Shown: positions 34,792 through 43,828 of the stretch, one piece after another | Layout of the letters: the number at the start of each line of letters is the position of its first letter | How positions within the stretch are numbered: position 1 is the stretch's first letter | Translations under genes and position numbers: made by a program | From: Microbacterium sp. BH-3-3-3 | GTDB lineage: Bacteria; Actinomycetota; Actinomycetes; Actinomycetales; Microbacteriaceae | Direction: 5' to 3' | Assembly: GCF_007679045.1 (NCBI RefSeq) | Contig: NZ_VEFS01000001.1 | Coordinates: forward strand, 1,156,151-1,220,150 | Length of the DNA: 64,000 nt | Notes under the pieces: generated by a model | What the model saw: only the letters and a program-made list of their open reading frames with translations | What the model was told of the DNA's origin: nothing | Database searches by the model: none

Positions 34792-35801
34792 ACGACGCTC
34801 ACCTCCTCGCGCAGCGGGGACGCCGGGCCCACGGGAGGAGTGGCTCGCGTGCGACCGCGCGAGGCGATCGAGACGCGCGGGTCGAGCAGCGGATACGCGA
34901 GGTCGGCGGTCAGGTTGACCACCACGAAGACCACCGCGGCCAGGGACACGACCGCCTGCAGCACCGGGAGGTCTTGACCGGCCACGGCCGACTGCACGAG
35001 CGTGCCGACGCCGACGCGTCCGAAGATCGCCTCGGTGATGAGCGCGCCGCCGAGCAACTCGCCCACGATGAGGGCGAGCACCGTGACACTCGGCAGCGCC
35101 GAGGGCTTGGCGAGGTGGCGCAGGAACAGCGCACCCGAGCGCAGACCGCGCGAGCGGGCGACGGCGACGTACTCCTGCCGCGACTCGTGATCGAGCGACG
35201 AGATGAGCACCTCGGCCAGCTGTGCCGACACCGGGATGCCGAGGGCCACCGCCGCGAAGCAGGTGCCCCACGCCGTCTCGGTGTCGATCATGCCGAACAG
35301 CCCGAGCCCGAACGCGAAGACGTGGATGAGCAGCAGACCGATGACGAAGTTCGGCACCGAGAGGAACAGCGACGGCAGCGAACGCAGCACGCCCTGTCCG
35401 AAGCGCGCGGGGACGAACTGCGTGCCGTACGCGATGGCCACCGCCAGCACCACGGCCACGGCGAGGGCCGCCGCCGCGAGCGCGAGGGTCGACCCGAGCG
35501 CATCGAGCATGAGCGTGGCGACGGGCAGGTTCGAGCGCAGCGAGACGCCGAGGTCGCCGACCACGAAGCGCCCGAGCGACGAGCCGAGCTGCACCCACCA
35601 CGGCTGATCGAGGCCGTAGAAGGCGACGATGCGGGCGATGTCGTCCTCGGTGAAGCCGTTGTCGGGGTTGCGCAGCGTCGTGGTGATCGGGTCGCCCGGC
35701 AGCACGCTGATCACCGCGAACGTGAACAGGTAGGCCAGGAGCACGACGATGATCGCCTGCCCGGTGCGCCGCAGGGCGAAAGGGCCGTAGGTGCGCAGCA
35801 T
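34788..35801 (-). CDS. DppB-like ABC transporter permease
   Basis: First permease of the importer, 337 residues. It has an N-terminal membrane anchor (IIVVLLAYLFTFAVISVLPG), a long periplasmic loop with NPDNGFTEDDIARI, and the coupling segment EYVAVARSRGLRSGALFLRH. The C-terminus ends in the typical YPLLDPRVSIASR plus a short tail. It starts 29 bases after the binding-protein stop and overlaps the next gene by four bases. Confidence 0.92.
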   Translation of the reverse strand: MLRTYGPFALRRTGQAIIVVLLAYLFTFAVISVLPGDPITTTLRNPDNGFTEDDIARIVAFYGLDQPWWVQLGSSLGRFVVGDLGVSLRSNLPVATLMLDALGSTLALAAAALAVAVVLAVAIAYGTQFVPARFGQGVLRSLPSLFLSVPNFVIGLLLIHVFAFGLGLFGMIDTETAWGTCFAAVALGIPVSAQLAEVLISSLDHESRQEYVAVARSRGLRSGALFLRHLAKPSALPSVTVLALIVGELLGGALITEAIFGRVGVGTLVQSAVAGQDLPVLQAVVSLAAVVFVVVNLTADLAYPLLDPRVSIASRGRTRATPPVGPASPLREEVSVV

Positions 35802-35830
35802 GCGCTCCTCCTCTCGGGGTGGAATCGCGA

Positions 35831-37486
35831 TCAGTCGTTCAGCGAGGCGTCGAGGTAGTACGCGTAGGCGAGGCCGTTGTAGGTGACGCCGGTCAGCTCC
35901 GGCGACTGCACGTACACGCGCTGCACGATCTGGGTCAGGGGAACGAAGTAGCCCTGATCGAGCACGTAGCCCTGCAGCTCGTCGGCGACCTTCGCGCGCG
36001 CGTCGCGGTCGGTGGCGGTCGCGAGAGCATTCGCGAGGTCGTTCAGCGTGGCATCCGAGGTTCCGACCTTGAACCAGTCCTCGTCGCCCTTCTTCTGCGC
36101 GGTCAGCACACCCGCGACGGTTCCGACGTCGACGAAGCTGCGCGTGATCTCGGTGGCGGGCACGGCCGCGTTGCCGATGACCTTCTGCCCGTAGGTGGGC
36201 ACGTCGTAGCTCTCGAGGTTCACCTCGAAGCCGAGGCTCGTGAGCTGCTGGTCGACGAGCTCGTCGACCGATTGCGAGGCCTGCAGGTAGGGGTTGGGAT
36301 AGAGCGTGAACGACAGCTTCTGGCCGTTCTTCTCGCGCACCCCGTCGGCACCCTTCGTCCAGCCCGCCTCGTCGAGCAGCCGTGCGGCCTCGTCGGGGTC
36401 GTATGCGAACGCGTCGGCGTGGTCGGTCGCCTCGGGCACCGTGCTCTGGAAGAACGACTCGGCCGCGTGCCAGTCGGGCGTGTAAACGGTCGAGAGGATC
36501 TGATCGCGGTCGATGCCGTGCTGCACCGCCTGACGCACATTGACGTCGTCGAAGGGCGCGACCGAGGTGTTCAGCGCATAGCCGTTGACGAAGCCGAGGT
36601 AGCGGGGCGTTTCGACGGTGAGCCCCTCGCCCTTGAGCGCCTCGAGATCTTGGGGGCTGGCGTTGTAGGCGACCTGGGCCTGACCCGACTCGACCGAGGC
36701 GGTGCGCAGCGTCGGTTCGGCGACCTGCTTGTAGGTGATGGTGTCGAGGTACGCGGCACCGTCGTGGCCGACCGCTTCGGGGCCCCAGTCGTAGTCGTCA
36801 CGCTTCTTCAGCACGACGCTGTCGCCCTCGGCGACCTTCTCGACGACGAAGGGACCGCTGCCGATGTCCTTCGTGAGGTCGGCCTGCTGGTCGGCGGGCA
36901 GGGCGAGGCTCGCCGGCGACAGCAGGATCGAGCCGTGGTACGCCAGCGTGGGGATGAAGCTCAGCGTCGGTGCCGAGAACGACACCGTGACCGTCGTGGC
37001 ATCCACCGCCTCGGCGCCCACGTAGTTCGCCGAGGGGAAGAGGCCGATGCGGTTGATGCCCTCGTCGGGACGCCCCTTCGCCCACAGGTCGATGTTGGCC
37101 ACGACCGCGGCGGCGTCGAGCGGAGTGCCGTCCGAGAACGTGACCCCCTCTTTCAGGTGCAGCGTGAACTGCGTCTTGTCGGCGTTCTCGTCCCAGCTCT
37201 GCGCGATCCACGGGCTGAGGTCGCCCTCGGCGTCGACGTAGACGAGCTTGTCGGTGAGGTTGCCCCAGATCTGTCCCTGATAGCTCGAGATGGAGCTGTT
37301 GTTGGGGATCCAGGTGGCACCGAGCGAGTCGATGAGGAACACCAGATCGCCGCCGGTGCGCGGGGCGGAGCCCTCGGCGGGGGCGTCGGTCGAGCCCGCG
37401 CCGCACCCGCTGAGCAGGACGGCGCCGACGGTGAGGGCGGAGGCGACGCCGATGAGGCGCCGGAACGGGCGGGGCTGCGTGGTCAT
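35831..37486 (-). CDS. peptide-type (family 5) ABC substrate-binding lipoprotein
   Basis: Solute receptor of 551 residues, the normal length for SBP_bac_5 proteins. The signal peptide ends in the lipobox LLSGC (Cys28). Mature motifs include IWGNLTDKLVYVDAEGDLSP, TLHLKEGVTFSDGTPLDAAA, DIGSGPFVVEKV, VRQAVQHGIDRDQILS and FTLYPNP. No charged-peptide signature is obvious, so the substrate remains open. It begins the importer part of the operon, 33 bases after the FAD oxidase stop. Confidence 0.9.
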   Translation of the reverse strand: MTTQPRPFRRLIGVASALTVGAVLLSGCGAGSTDAPAEGSAPRTGGDLVFLIDSLGATWIPNNSSISSYQGQIWGNLTDKLVYVDAEGDLSPWIAQSWDENADKTQFTLHLKEGVTFSDGTPLDAAAVVANIDLWAKGRPDEGINRIGLFPSANYVGAEAVDATTVTVSFSAPTLSFIPTLAYHGSILLSPASLALPADQQADLTKDIGSGPFVVEKVAEGDSVVLKKRDDYDWGPEAVGHDGAAYLDTITYKQVAEPTLRTASVESGQAQVAYNASPQDLEALKGEGLTVETPRYLGFVNGYALNTSVAPFDDVNVRQAVQHGIDRDQILSTVYTPDWHAAESFFQSTVPEATDHADAFAYDPDEAARLLDEAGWTKGADGVREKNGQKLSFTLYPNPYLQASQSVDELVDQQLTSLGFEVNLESYDVPTYGQKVIGNAAVPATEITRSFVDVGTVAGVLTAQKKGDEDWFKVGTSDATLNDLANALATATDRDARAKVADELQGYVLDQGYFVPLTQIVQRVYVQSPELTGVTYNGLAYAYYLDASLND

Positions 37487-37519
37487 GGGGTGTCCTCGTG
37501 TGTGCGGTGGAGATTCGGG

Positions 37520-38932
37520 TTACAGGGCTTTGCCGGGGTTGAACAGGCCGGCGGGATCGAGAGCGTTCTTGAGGGCGAGCTGCGCCTCGCGCACGCGGAC
37601 GGCGAGCTCCTCCGCGGCGAGATCGCGTTTGACCGTGCCGATGCCGTGCTCGCCGCTGACGGTTCCGCCGACGGCGAGGGCCGCGCGCACCACGTCGTCA
37701 GCGGCGTCGTGCACGGCGGCGGGCGGCAGCGAGGGGTCGGCCCCCGGCGGGACGCGGAGGGTGATGACCGGGTGCAGATTTCCGTCGCCCGCGTGCGCGA
37801 CCGCGCTCACCGACACTCCGTGCCGATCCGCGATCGCCGGGAATCCCGCGAAGATCTCCGCGATGCGCGACTTCGGCACCGCGACGTCTCCCCCGGCGAA
37901 CCAGTGGTCGTCGTCGAAGCGGCGGCCCGAGCGGCGCAGTTCCCACAGGGTCTCGGCGTCCGCGTCGTTCTCGACCCGCACGGTCGCGCCCGCCGCCGTC
38001 AGCGCCGCCGTCAGTTCGGCGGTCTGCTCGTCGATGCCGAAGCCGTCGAGCTCGATGAGCAGCAGGGCAGTTCCGCGATCGCGCAGGCCCGATCCCTGGG
38101 CGGCGTCGATGCCCTCGAGCGTGGGCTGGTCGAGGAACTCGATGACACTCGGGCGCACCCGCGACGCGGTGATCGCCCCGATGGCCGCAGCCCCGGCCCC
38201 GGTCGAGGAGAAGAACGCGGTGACGGTGCGACGGGCGACGGGCAGGGGACGGATGCGCACCGTGGCCCCCACGACGATGCCCAGCACACCCTCCGATCCG
38301 ACGAACAGCGAGACCAGGTCGAGGCCGGTGACGCCCTTGATCGAACGGTGGCCGACCGAGACGAGGCTGCCGTCGGCCAGCACGACGTCGAGGGCGAGCA
38401 CCGACTCGCGCGTCACGCCGTACTTCGCGCAGCGCAGGCCACCGGCGTTCGTGGCGATGTTGCCGCCGATGGTCGAGATGCGCCAACTCGCGGGATCGGG
38501 GGCGTAGAACAGGCCGAGGGGCTCCAGGCGTTCGTTGAGCGCGGCGTTGAGCACGCCCGGTTCGACCACGGCGACCTCGTCGGCGGGCGACACCTCGACG
38601 ATGCGATCGAGGCGGGCGGTCGAGATGACGAGCTGATCGGCGGATGCCGTGGCGCCGCCCGACAGGCCCGTTCCGGCGCCGCGGGGCACGATGCTCACGC
38701 CGTGGCGCGCGGCCAGCCGCACGAGCTGCTGCACCTCGGCGGGGCTCGCCGGAAACGCGACCGCCGGCCCGTCACCGGCGGAGGCCCGACGCGGAGCGGT
38801 GCCGGCGTCGAACGCGAACGCGGCGGTCTCGACCGAGGGGCGAAGCACCTCGATGTGCGACGCGTCGGCTCGCACATCGTCGAGCAAGGCGTCGAGGCCC
38901 GTGGTCGGGGCGATGACGGGGGTGGCACTCAT
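37520..38932 (-). CDS. GlcD/D-lactate-dehydrogenase-type FAD-linked oxidase
   Basis: Flavin dehydrogenase of 470 residues. It has the FAD pyrophosphate loop SIVPRGAGTGLSGGA, STIGGNIATNAGGLRCAKYG, GLDLVSLFVGSEGVLGIV, and the C-terminal catalytic/metal segment AHAGDGNLHP plus GGTVSGEHGIGTVKR, ending LFNPGKAL. This is the pattern of glycolate, D-lactate and 2-hydroxyglutarate dehydrogenases. ATG at 38932 follows GAGGAGG on the minus strand; upstream in-frame codons lack such a site. It is the first gene of the minus-strand operon with the importer and aminotransferase, suggesting interconversion of 2-hydroxy, 2-keto and 2-amino acids from one imported compound. Confidence 0.85.
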   Translation of the reverse strand: MSATPVIAPTTGLDALLDDVRADASHIEVLRPSVETAAFAFDAGTAPRRASAGDGPAVAFPASPAEVQQLVRLAARHGVSIVPRGAGTGLSGGATASADQLVISTARLDRIVEVSPADEVAVVEPGVLNAALNERLEPLGLFYAPDPASWRISTIGGNIATNAGGLRCAKYGVTRESVLALDVVLADGSLVSVGHRSIKGVTGLDLVSLFVGSEGVLGIVVGATVRIRPLPVARRTVTAFFSSTGAGAAAIGAITASRVRPSVIEFLDQPTLEGIDAAQGSGLRDRGTALLLIELDGFGIDEQTAELTAALTAAGATVRVENDADAETLWELRRSGRRFDDDHWFAGGDVAVPKSRIAEIFAGFPAIADRHGVSVSAVAHAGDGNLHPVITLRVPPGADPSLPPAAVHDAADDVVRAALAVGGTVSGEHGIGTVKRDLAAEELAVRVREAQLALKNALDPAGLFNPGKAL

Positions 38933-39247
38933 GAGCGGACCTCCTCGGGTCGGGATGCGGCGGCATCCGGGAAGACGGGGACGACGCCGAAGGTAGGACG
39001 ACGAGCCGCCCGGCTCATCCCGGAGGACACGCACCGTAGCGGCCCGTCATCGCCGGTCACGGTGCGTCGCACGGCGTCACGAAGACCGCGCCGAGGTGCG
39101 CACGACGAGCCGCCGCGCTACGGTCCGCCCCCGCTCGGGCGCTCGCGTCGTTTCAAGGCGTTGCGTTACGGCCGGCCTTGAGCCCCGCCGCGCCGCCGGG
39201 CGACAGTGGGGACCTCGACCACCGTCTCCCCGATCCAAGGAGCTCCG

Positions 39248-40438
39248 ATGCCGCACCGCATCCCCCTCGCCGTCGCGCTGGACGGCGCCGGCTGGCACCC
39301 GGCCGCGTGGCGTGAGCCCACGGCCCGACCCACCGAGCTCACCTCCGCCGCCTACTGGCGTGACCTCGCGCGCACCGCCGACGACGCCGGCATCGTGTTC
39401 GCGACGATCGAAGACGCGCTGAGCCTGGGCGGACGATCGAGCGAAGCGGATGCCGAGACCCGCCGCGACCGCGTCCGCGGGCGCCTTGATGCGGTGCTGC
39501 TGGCGTCGTTCCTGGCCCCGCACACGCGGCGTCTCGGTCTCGTGCCGACGGTCACGACGACCCACCCCGAGCCGTTCCACCTGGCCACGGGGTTGCAGAC
39601 CCTCGACCACGTCAGCCGGGGACGCGGGGGCGTGCGCATCGTCGCCGGCTCCACCGCGCAGGAGCGCGCGAACTTCGGGCGCCGCGCCGACGGACCGACC
39701 GGGCTCCCGGCATCCGGTCGCGTCGAAGACGACCCCGCGCTGCTCGCCGCCTTCCGCGAGGCCGGAGAGGTGACCGAGGCCATCCGCCGCCTCGCCGACT
39801 CGTGGGAGGACGACGCGATCGTGCGCGACCTCGAGACGGGCAAGTTCCTCGACCGCGAGCGCGTGCACAACGTCGAGTTCGAGGGCGAGTTCTTCTCGAT
39901 CACGGGGGCCTCGATCGTGCCGCGGTCTCCTCAGGGCCAGCCGCTCATCACGGCGCTGGCGCACCAGACGATCCCCTACCGCTTCGCCGCGGAGCACGCC
40001 GACCTCGTGTTCATCACGCCGGCGGATGCCGCGGCGGTGGCCGGCATCCTCGACGAGCTGTCCGCCCCCGAGCGCGAAGAGCCCCTCCGCGTCTTCGCCG
40101 ACCTGCTCGTGCTCGTCGAAGACACGCGCGCAGAGGCCGAGGCGGTGTGGGAGCGCCTGCAGGAGCGCGCTCCGCTGCAGACGGACGCCCGCGTCGTGGT
40201 CGGCACCGCCGACGACGTCGTCGCCGAGATCCGCGCCCTCGCCGAGGCCGGGGTCGACGGCGTGCGCCTGCGCCCCGCGCGCCTGCCCGCCGACCTCGAC
40301 CGGATCGCACGCCTCGTCGCGCCGCGGGCGGCGGATGCCGGCATCCTGGCCCCCGATGCCGGAGAGCCCACCCTGCGCGAACGGCTCGGACTCCCCCGCC
40401 CCGCCAGCCGCTACGCCCGACAGGAGGTCGGCGCATGA
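39248..40438 (+). CDS. LLM-class flavin-dependent monooxygenase
   Basis: Luciferase-like flavin enzyme, 396 residues. Key segments are RIPLAVALDGAGWHPAAWR, LARTADDAGIVFATIEDAL, RRLGLVPTVTTTHPEPFHLA, TLDHVSRGRGGVRIVAGS and EFEGEFFSITG. This layout is closer to the DszA/NtaA/SsuD-like group than to the enzyme at 29888. ATG at 39248 is 5 bases after AAGGAG. It heads a plus-strand operon whose next two genes overlap by four bases each, and it diverges from the GlcD-like gene at 38932. Confidence 0.83.
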   Translation: MPHRIPLAVALDGAGWHPAAWREPTARPTELTSAAYWRDLARTADDAGIVFATIEDALSLGGRSSEADAETRRDRVRGRLDAVLLASFLAPHTRRLGLVPTVTTTHPEPFHLATGLQTLDHVSRGRGGVRIVAGSTAQERANFGRRADGPTGLPASGRVEDDPALLAAFREAGEVTEAIRRLADSWEDDAIVRDLETGKFLDRERVHNVEFEGEFFSITGASIVPRSPQGQPLITALAHQTIPYRFAAEHADLVFITPADAAAVAGILDELSAPEREEPLRVFADLLVLVEDTRAEAEAVWERLQERAPLQTDARVVVGTADDVVAEIRALAEAGVDGVRLRPARLPADLDRIARLVAPRAADAGILAPDAGEPTLRERLGLPRPASRYARQEVGA

Positions 40439-41787
40439 GCCGTCGCCAGGTCCACCTCGCCGCCCACTTCCCGGGCGTGAACAACACCACCGTGTGGACG
40501 GATCCTGCCGCGGGCAGCCAGATCGACTTCTCGTCGTTCGAGCACTTCGCCCGCACCGCCGAACGCGGATTCTTCGACTACCTCTTCCTCGCCGAGGGAC
40601 TGCGCCTGCGCGAGCACCGCGGCCGGCTGCACGACCTCGACGTCGCCGGACGCCCGAACACCCTCGCGATCCTCACGGCCCTGGCCGCGGTGACCGAGCA
40701 CATCGGCCTCGTCGGCACGCTCAACACCACCTTCAACGAGCCGTACGAGCTCGCCCGTCAGCTCGGCACGCTCGACCTGCTGTCGAACGGTCGCGCGGGG
40801 TGGAACGCCGTGACGAGCTCCGACGCGTTCCACGGCGCGAACTTCCGCCGCGGCGGCTACCTCGACCACGCCGACCGCTACGTGCGGGCCTCGGAGTTCG
40901 CCGCCCTGTCGAAGGCGCTCTGGTCGTCGTGGCGTGACGATGCGATCGTGGCGGATGCCGAGACCGGGGCGTTCCTCCGAGAAGACGCGATCGCGCGGGT
41001 GCGGCACGAGAGCCGCCTGTTCGACGTCGACGCGGTGTTCGACGTGCCGCGGTCGCCGCAGGGGCGACCGGTCATCGTGCAGGCGGGAGACTCCCCCGAC
41101 GGCCGCGACTTCGCCACGCAGCACGCCGACGTGATCTTCTCGCTGCACACCGAGTTCGCCGACGCCCAGCAGTTCTACCGCGACGTCAAGGGCCGCCTGG
41201 CCGCGCACGGCCGCGACGAGGACTCGCTGAAGATCCTGCCCGCCGCGACCTTCGTGCTCGGCGACACCGCGGCCGAGGCGCGTGAGCGCTCGCGCGAGAT
41301 CGCCCTCGCCCAGGTGCGGCCGCAGACGGCGATCACCTACCTCGAACAGATCTGGAACCGCGACTTCAGCGGCTACGACGCCGACGGTCCGCTCCCCGAC
41401 GTCGAGCCCGACACCGGGGTCGAGACCGCGCAGGGCTTCGCCGGACGCCACGCCGCGATCCGCGCCCGCGTCGATCAGCTCCGCGCGCAGGCCGCCGCCG
41501 AGAAGCTGTCGATCCGCGAGCTCGTCATCCGCCTGACCGCGAAGCACACGTTCGTCGGGACGCCGGAGCACGTGGCATCCGAGATCGACCGCTACGTGCA
41601 GGAGCGCGCCACCGACGGGTTCACCGTGGTCGGACACGTGACCCCGCACGGCCTCGACGAGTTCACCGACAGAGTCGTGCCGCTGCTGCAGGAGCGCGGC
41701 TCGTACCGCCGCTCGTACGACGAGGGCGCGACGCTGCACGACCTGCTGGGCCTGCCTCCGGTCGCGCAGGAGGCAGCCGCACGATGA
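40435..41787 (+). CDS. NtaA/DmoA-family FMN-dependent monooxygenase
   Basis: FMNH2-dependent two-component monooxygenase, 450 residues, the usual length for nitrilotriacetate/dimethyl-sulfide/dibenzothiophene-sulfone monooxygenases. Motifs are HLAAHFPGVNNTTVWTDPAA, FDYLFLAEGLRLREH, LGTLDLLSNGRAGWNAVTSS, FDVPRSPQGRPVIVQAGDSP and a C-terminal FVGTPEHVASEIDRYV. It needs reduced FMN from a reductase. ATG at 40435 overlaps the previous stop. Relatives cleave C-N or C-S bonds; the substrate here is unknown. Confidence 0.87.
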   Translation: MSRRQVHLAAHFPGVNNTTVWTDPAAGSQIDFSSFEHFARTAERGFFDYLFLAEGLRLREHRGRLHDLDVAGRPNTLAILTALAAVTEHIGLVGTLNTTFNEPYELARQLGTLDLLSNGRAGWNAVTSSDAFHGANFRRGGYLDHADRYVRASEFAALSKALWSSWRDDAIVADAETGAFLREDAIARVRHESRLFDVDAVFDVPRSPQGRPVIVQAGDSPDGRDFATQHADVIFSLHTEFADAQQFYRDVKGRLAAHGRDEDSLKILPAATFVLGDTAAEARERSREIALAQVRPQTAITYLEQIWNRDFSGYDADGPLPDVEPDTGVETAQGFAGRHAAIRARVDQLRAQAAAEKLSIRELVIRLTAKHTFVGTPEHVASEIDRYVQERATDGFTVVGHVTPHGLDEFTDRVVPLLQERGSYRRSYDEGATLHDLLGLPPVAQEAAAR

Positions 41788-43694
41788 CCGACGTCGTGAT
41801 CGTGGGGGCGGGACCGCGGGCGGTGATGCTCGTGGAGCGCCTGCTCGCGCGGCGCACCCGCGACGCGTACCCGCCCCTGCGCATCACGCTGATCGACCCG
41901 TTTCCCCCGGGTGGCGGGCGCATCTGGCGTCACGAGCAGTCGGCCCTGCTCAAGCTGAACTCGATGGCGCGCGATGTGACGGTGTTCACCGACGACAGCT
42001 GCCTGATCGCCGGTCCGGTGCGATCGGGGCCGTCGCTCATCGAGTGGGCCGAGCGCGTGCGCGACGGGCGCCTGCCCGACGTCTCGATCGACGACCCCGC
42101 CCTGGCCGACGAGGTGCGCGAGCTGCGCGGCGACGGTTTTCCCACGCGGCGCCTGCAGAGCGCCTACCTCGACTGGTTCTGGCGGCGCACGGTCGCGATC
42201 GCGCCGCCCGGCGTCGAGGTGCAGTGGCACCAGGGCAGCGCCGAGTGGGTCGACGACACCGCCGAGGGGTGGGAGGTCGCCCTCTCGGACGGCACGCGGC
42301 TGCCCGCCGACCTCGTCGTCTACGCGCTCGGTCACACCGGCCGTGCGCCCGAGAACACCACCCTCGACGTGATCGCGACGGCCGCGGCGGCGGGCTTCAC
42401 CTATCTCGAGCCCTCCTTCACCGCCGACGCCGACCTCTCGCGTCTCGCACCGGGCGCCGACGTGATCGTGCGCGGCATGGGATTGGCGGCGGTGGATGCC
42501 GTGGTGCTCCTGACCCAGGGGCGCGGGGGTCGCTTCTCCCGCACGTCGGCCGGGCACCTGATCTACACCCCCTCGGGTGCGGAGCCGCGGCTGCACCTGG
42601 GCTCGCGGCGCGGGGTGCCGTACCGCTCGAAGGTCGCCTCGCAGCTGCAGGGCGACGCGCCCGCGCGCGAGGTGCTCACCCCCGCGGCGGTCACCGCCCT
42701 GCTCGACCGCCCCGGCACGGTCGACTTCACTGACGACGTGTGGCCGCTCATCGCGCGCGAGCTCGTGTGGGGGCACTACCGCGAACTGTTCACCGGCCAC
42801 CCCGAGCGGGTCACCACGACGTGGGAGGCCTTCCGCGAGACGCTGCGTCAGGTCGACGGTGACACCGACGCCCTGCGCCGCGCCGTGCGCGAGGTCGTCC
42901 ACGACCCCCTCGACCGCTTCGACGTGCCCCGCCTCGACCGGCCGCTCGGCGACGAGACCTTCGTCGACGCAGACGCCGTGCACGACCGCGTGCGCCGACA
43001 CGTGGCCGACGACCTACTCCTGCGCACCTCGCAGGATCACAGCGCGAGCCAGGCGCTGTTCCTGACGATCCTCGGGGCGTTCCTCGCTCTGGCCGACATC
43101 CCGCCCGAACGGTGGAGTGCGCGCTCGCGCGCCGTCGACCTGCCGATCACGTGGCACGCGTTCTTCAGCTACGTCGCCTCGGGGCCACCCGCCCACCGTC
43201 TCGAAGAGCTGCTCGCCCTGGCAGATGCCGGGGTGGTGCGCTTCCTCGGGCCCGACCTGTCGGTGCGCCTCGACGAGCAGCGCGGTTTCGTCGCGACGAC
43301 CTCTCGCGCGCCCGGTGAGGTGGTCGCCGATGCGCTCGTCGACGCCTGGCTGCCCGCGGCCGGCGCCGCCGCCAGCGACAACCCGGCGCTGCGAGAGCTC
43401 GCGACGCGACACGGGCGCGAAGTGCACGTCGCGGACGACGCCTACACCGGCTCGCTCGGCCGCATCGAGGTCGACCCCGACGGACGCGTGATCGGTCGCG
43501 ACGGGGCGGCCCACGCGACGATGTTCGCCCTGGGTCCTTTCACCGCGGGACCGGAGGCGGGTGCCTTCACCCGGCCGCAGTCCAACGCCCTCTCGCTGCG
43601 CCACACCGACCGGGTGGCCGAGGCCGTGACGGCGGCGGCGAGCGCGGTCGCCTCGGCCCGGTCGACAGCGCGGGTGCGCGTGGCGTCGCGCTGA
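41784..43694 (+). CDS. FAD/NAD(P)-binding protein (NAD_binding_9 type)
   Basis: A 636-residue flavoprotein with N-terminal Rossmann motif VVIVGAGPRAVMLVERLLAR, then DPFPPGGGRIWRHEQSALLK. A second nucleotide segment is DVIVRGMGLAAVDAVVLL, and the long C-terminal part has FFSYVASGPPAHRLEELLAL. Proteins of this type are often annotated only as FAD/NAD(P)-binding or adenylate-cyclase-like; the reaction is unknown. ATGA overlap with the monooxygenase gene suggests it works with it, perhaps as a reductase or N-hydroxylase-like partner. Confidence 0.75.
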   Translation: MTDVVIVGAGPRAVMLVERLLARRTRDAYPPLRITLIDPFPPGGGRIWRHEQSALLKLNSMARDVTVFTDDSCLIAGPVRSGPSLIEWAERVRDGRLPDVSIDDPALADEVRELRGDGFPTRRLQSAYLDWFWRRTVAIAPPGVEVQWHQGSAEWVDDTAEGWEVALSDGTRLPADLVVYALGHTGRAPENTTLDVIATAAAAGFTYLEPSFTADADLSRLAPGADVIVRGMGLAAVDAVVLLTQGRGGRFSRTSAGHLIYTPSGAEPRLHLGSRRGVPYRSKVASQLQGDAPAREVLTPAAVTALLDRPGTVDFTDDVWPLIARELVWGHYRELFTGHPERVTTTWEAFRETLRQVDGDTDALRRAVREVVHDPLDRFDVPRLDRPLGDETFVDADAVHDRVRRHVADDLLLRTSQDHSASQALFLTILGAFLALADIPPERWSARSRAVDLPITWHAFFSYVASGPPAHRLEELLALADAGVVRFLGPDLSVRLDEQRGFVATTSRAPGEVVADALVDAWLPAAGAAASDNPALRELATRHGREVHVADDAYTGSLGRIEVDPDGRVIGRDGAAHATMFALGPFTAGPEAGAFTRPQSNALSLRHTDRVAEAVTAAASAVASARSTARVRVASR

Positions 43695-43745
43695 CCCCGC
43701 GCTCGCGCTCCCGCCCCGGCGCCTCCGCCCCGCGCCCCATCCTGT

Positions 43746-43804
43746 TTGAGCGTCCAAGAAACGCCGCGCCTCCACGGCGGCCGCGGCGTGTTTCGGACGC
43801 TCAA
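43746..43804. repeat. family B palindromic repeat
   Basis: Arms TTGAGCGTCCAAGAAACGCC and its near-complement make a 59-bp element between convergent genes ending at 43694 and 43829. Its position suits a bidirectional terminator. Confidence 0.8.
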
Positions 43805-43828
43805 CGGGGATGAAACGGCCGCACCGCC

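Noticed and set aside
35819..39181. Very long plus-strand open frame of 1120 codons
   Set aside because: It lies antisense to the family 5 binding-protein gene and the GlcD-like oxidase gene, whose products have clear motifs. The translation is Arg/Val/Glu-rich with no recognisable domain, as expected for a GC-rich shadow frame.
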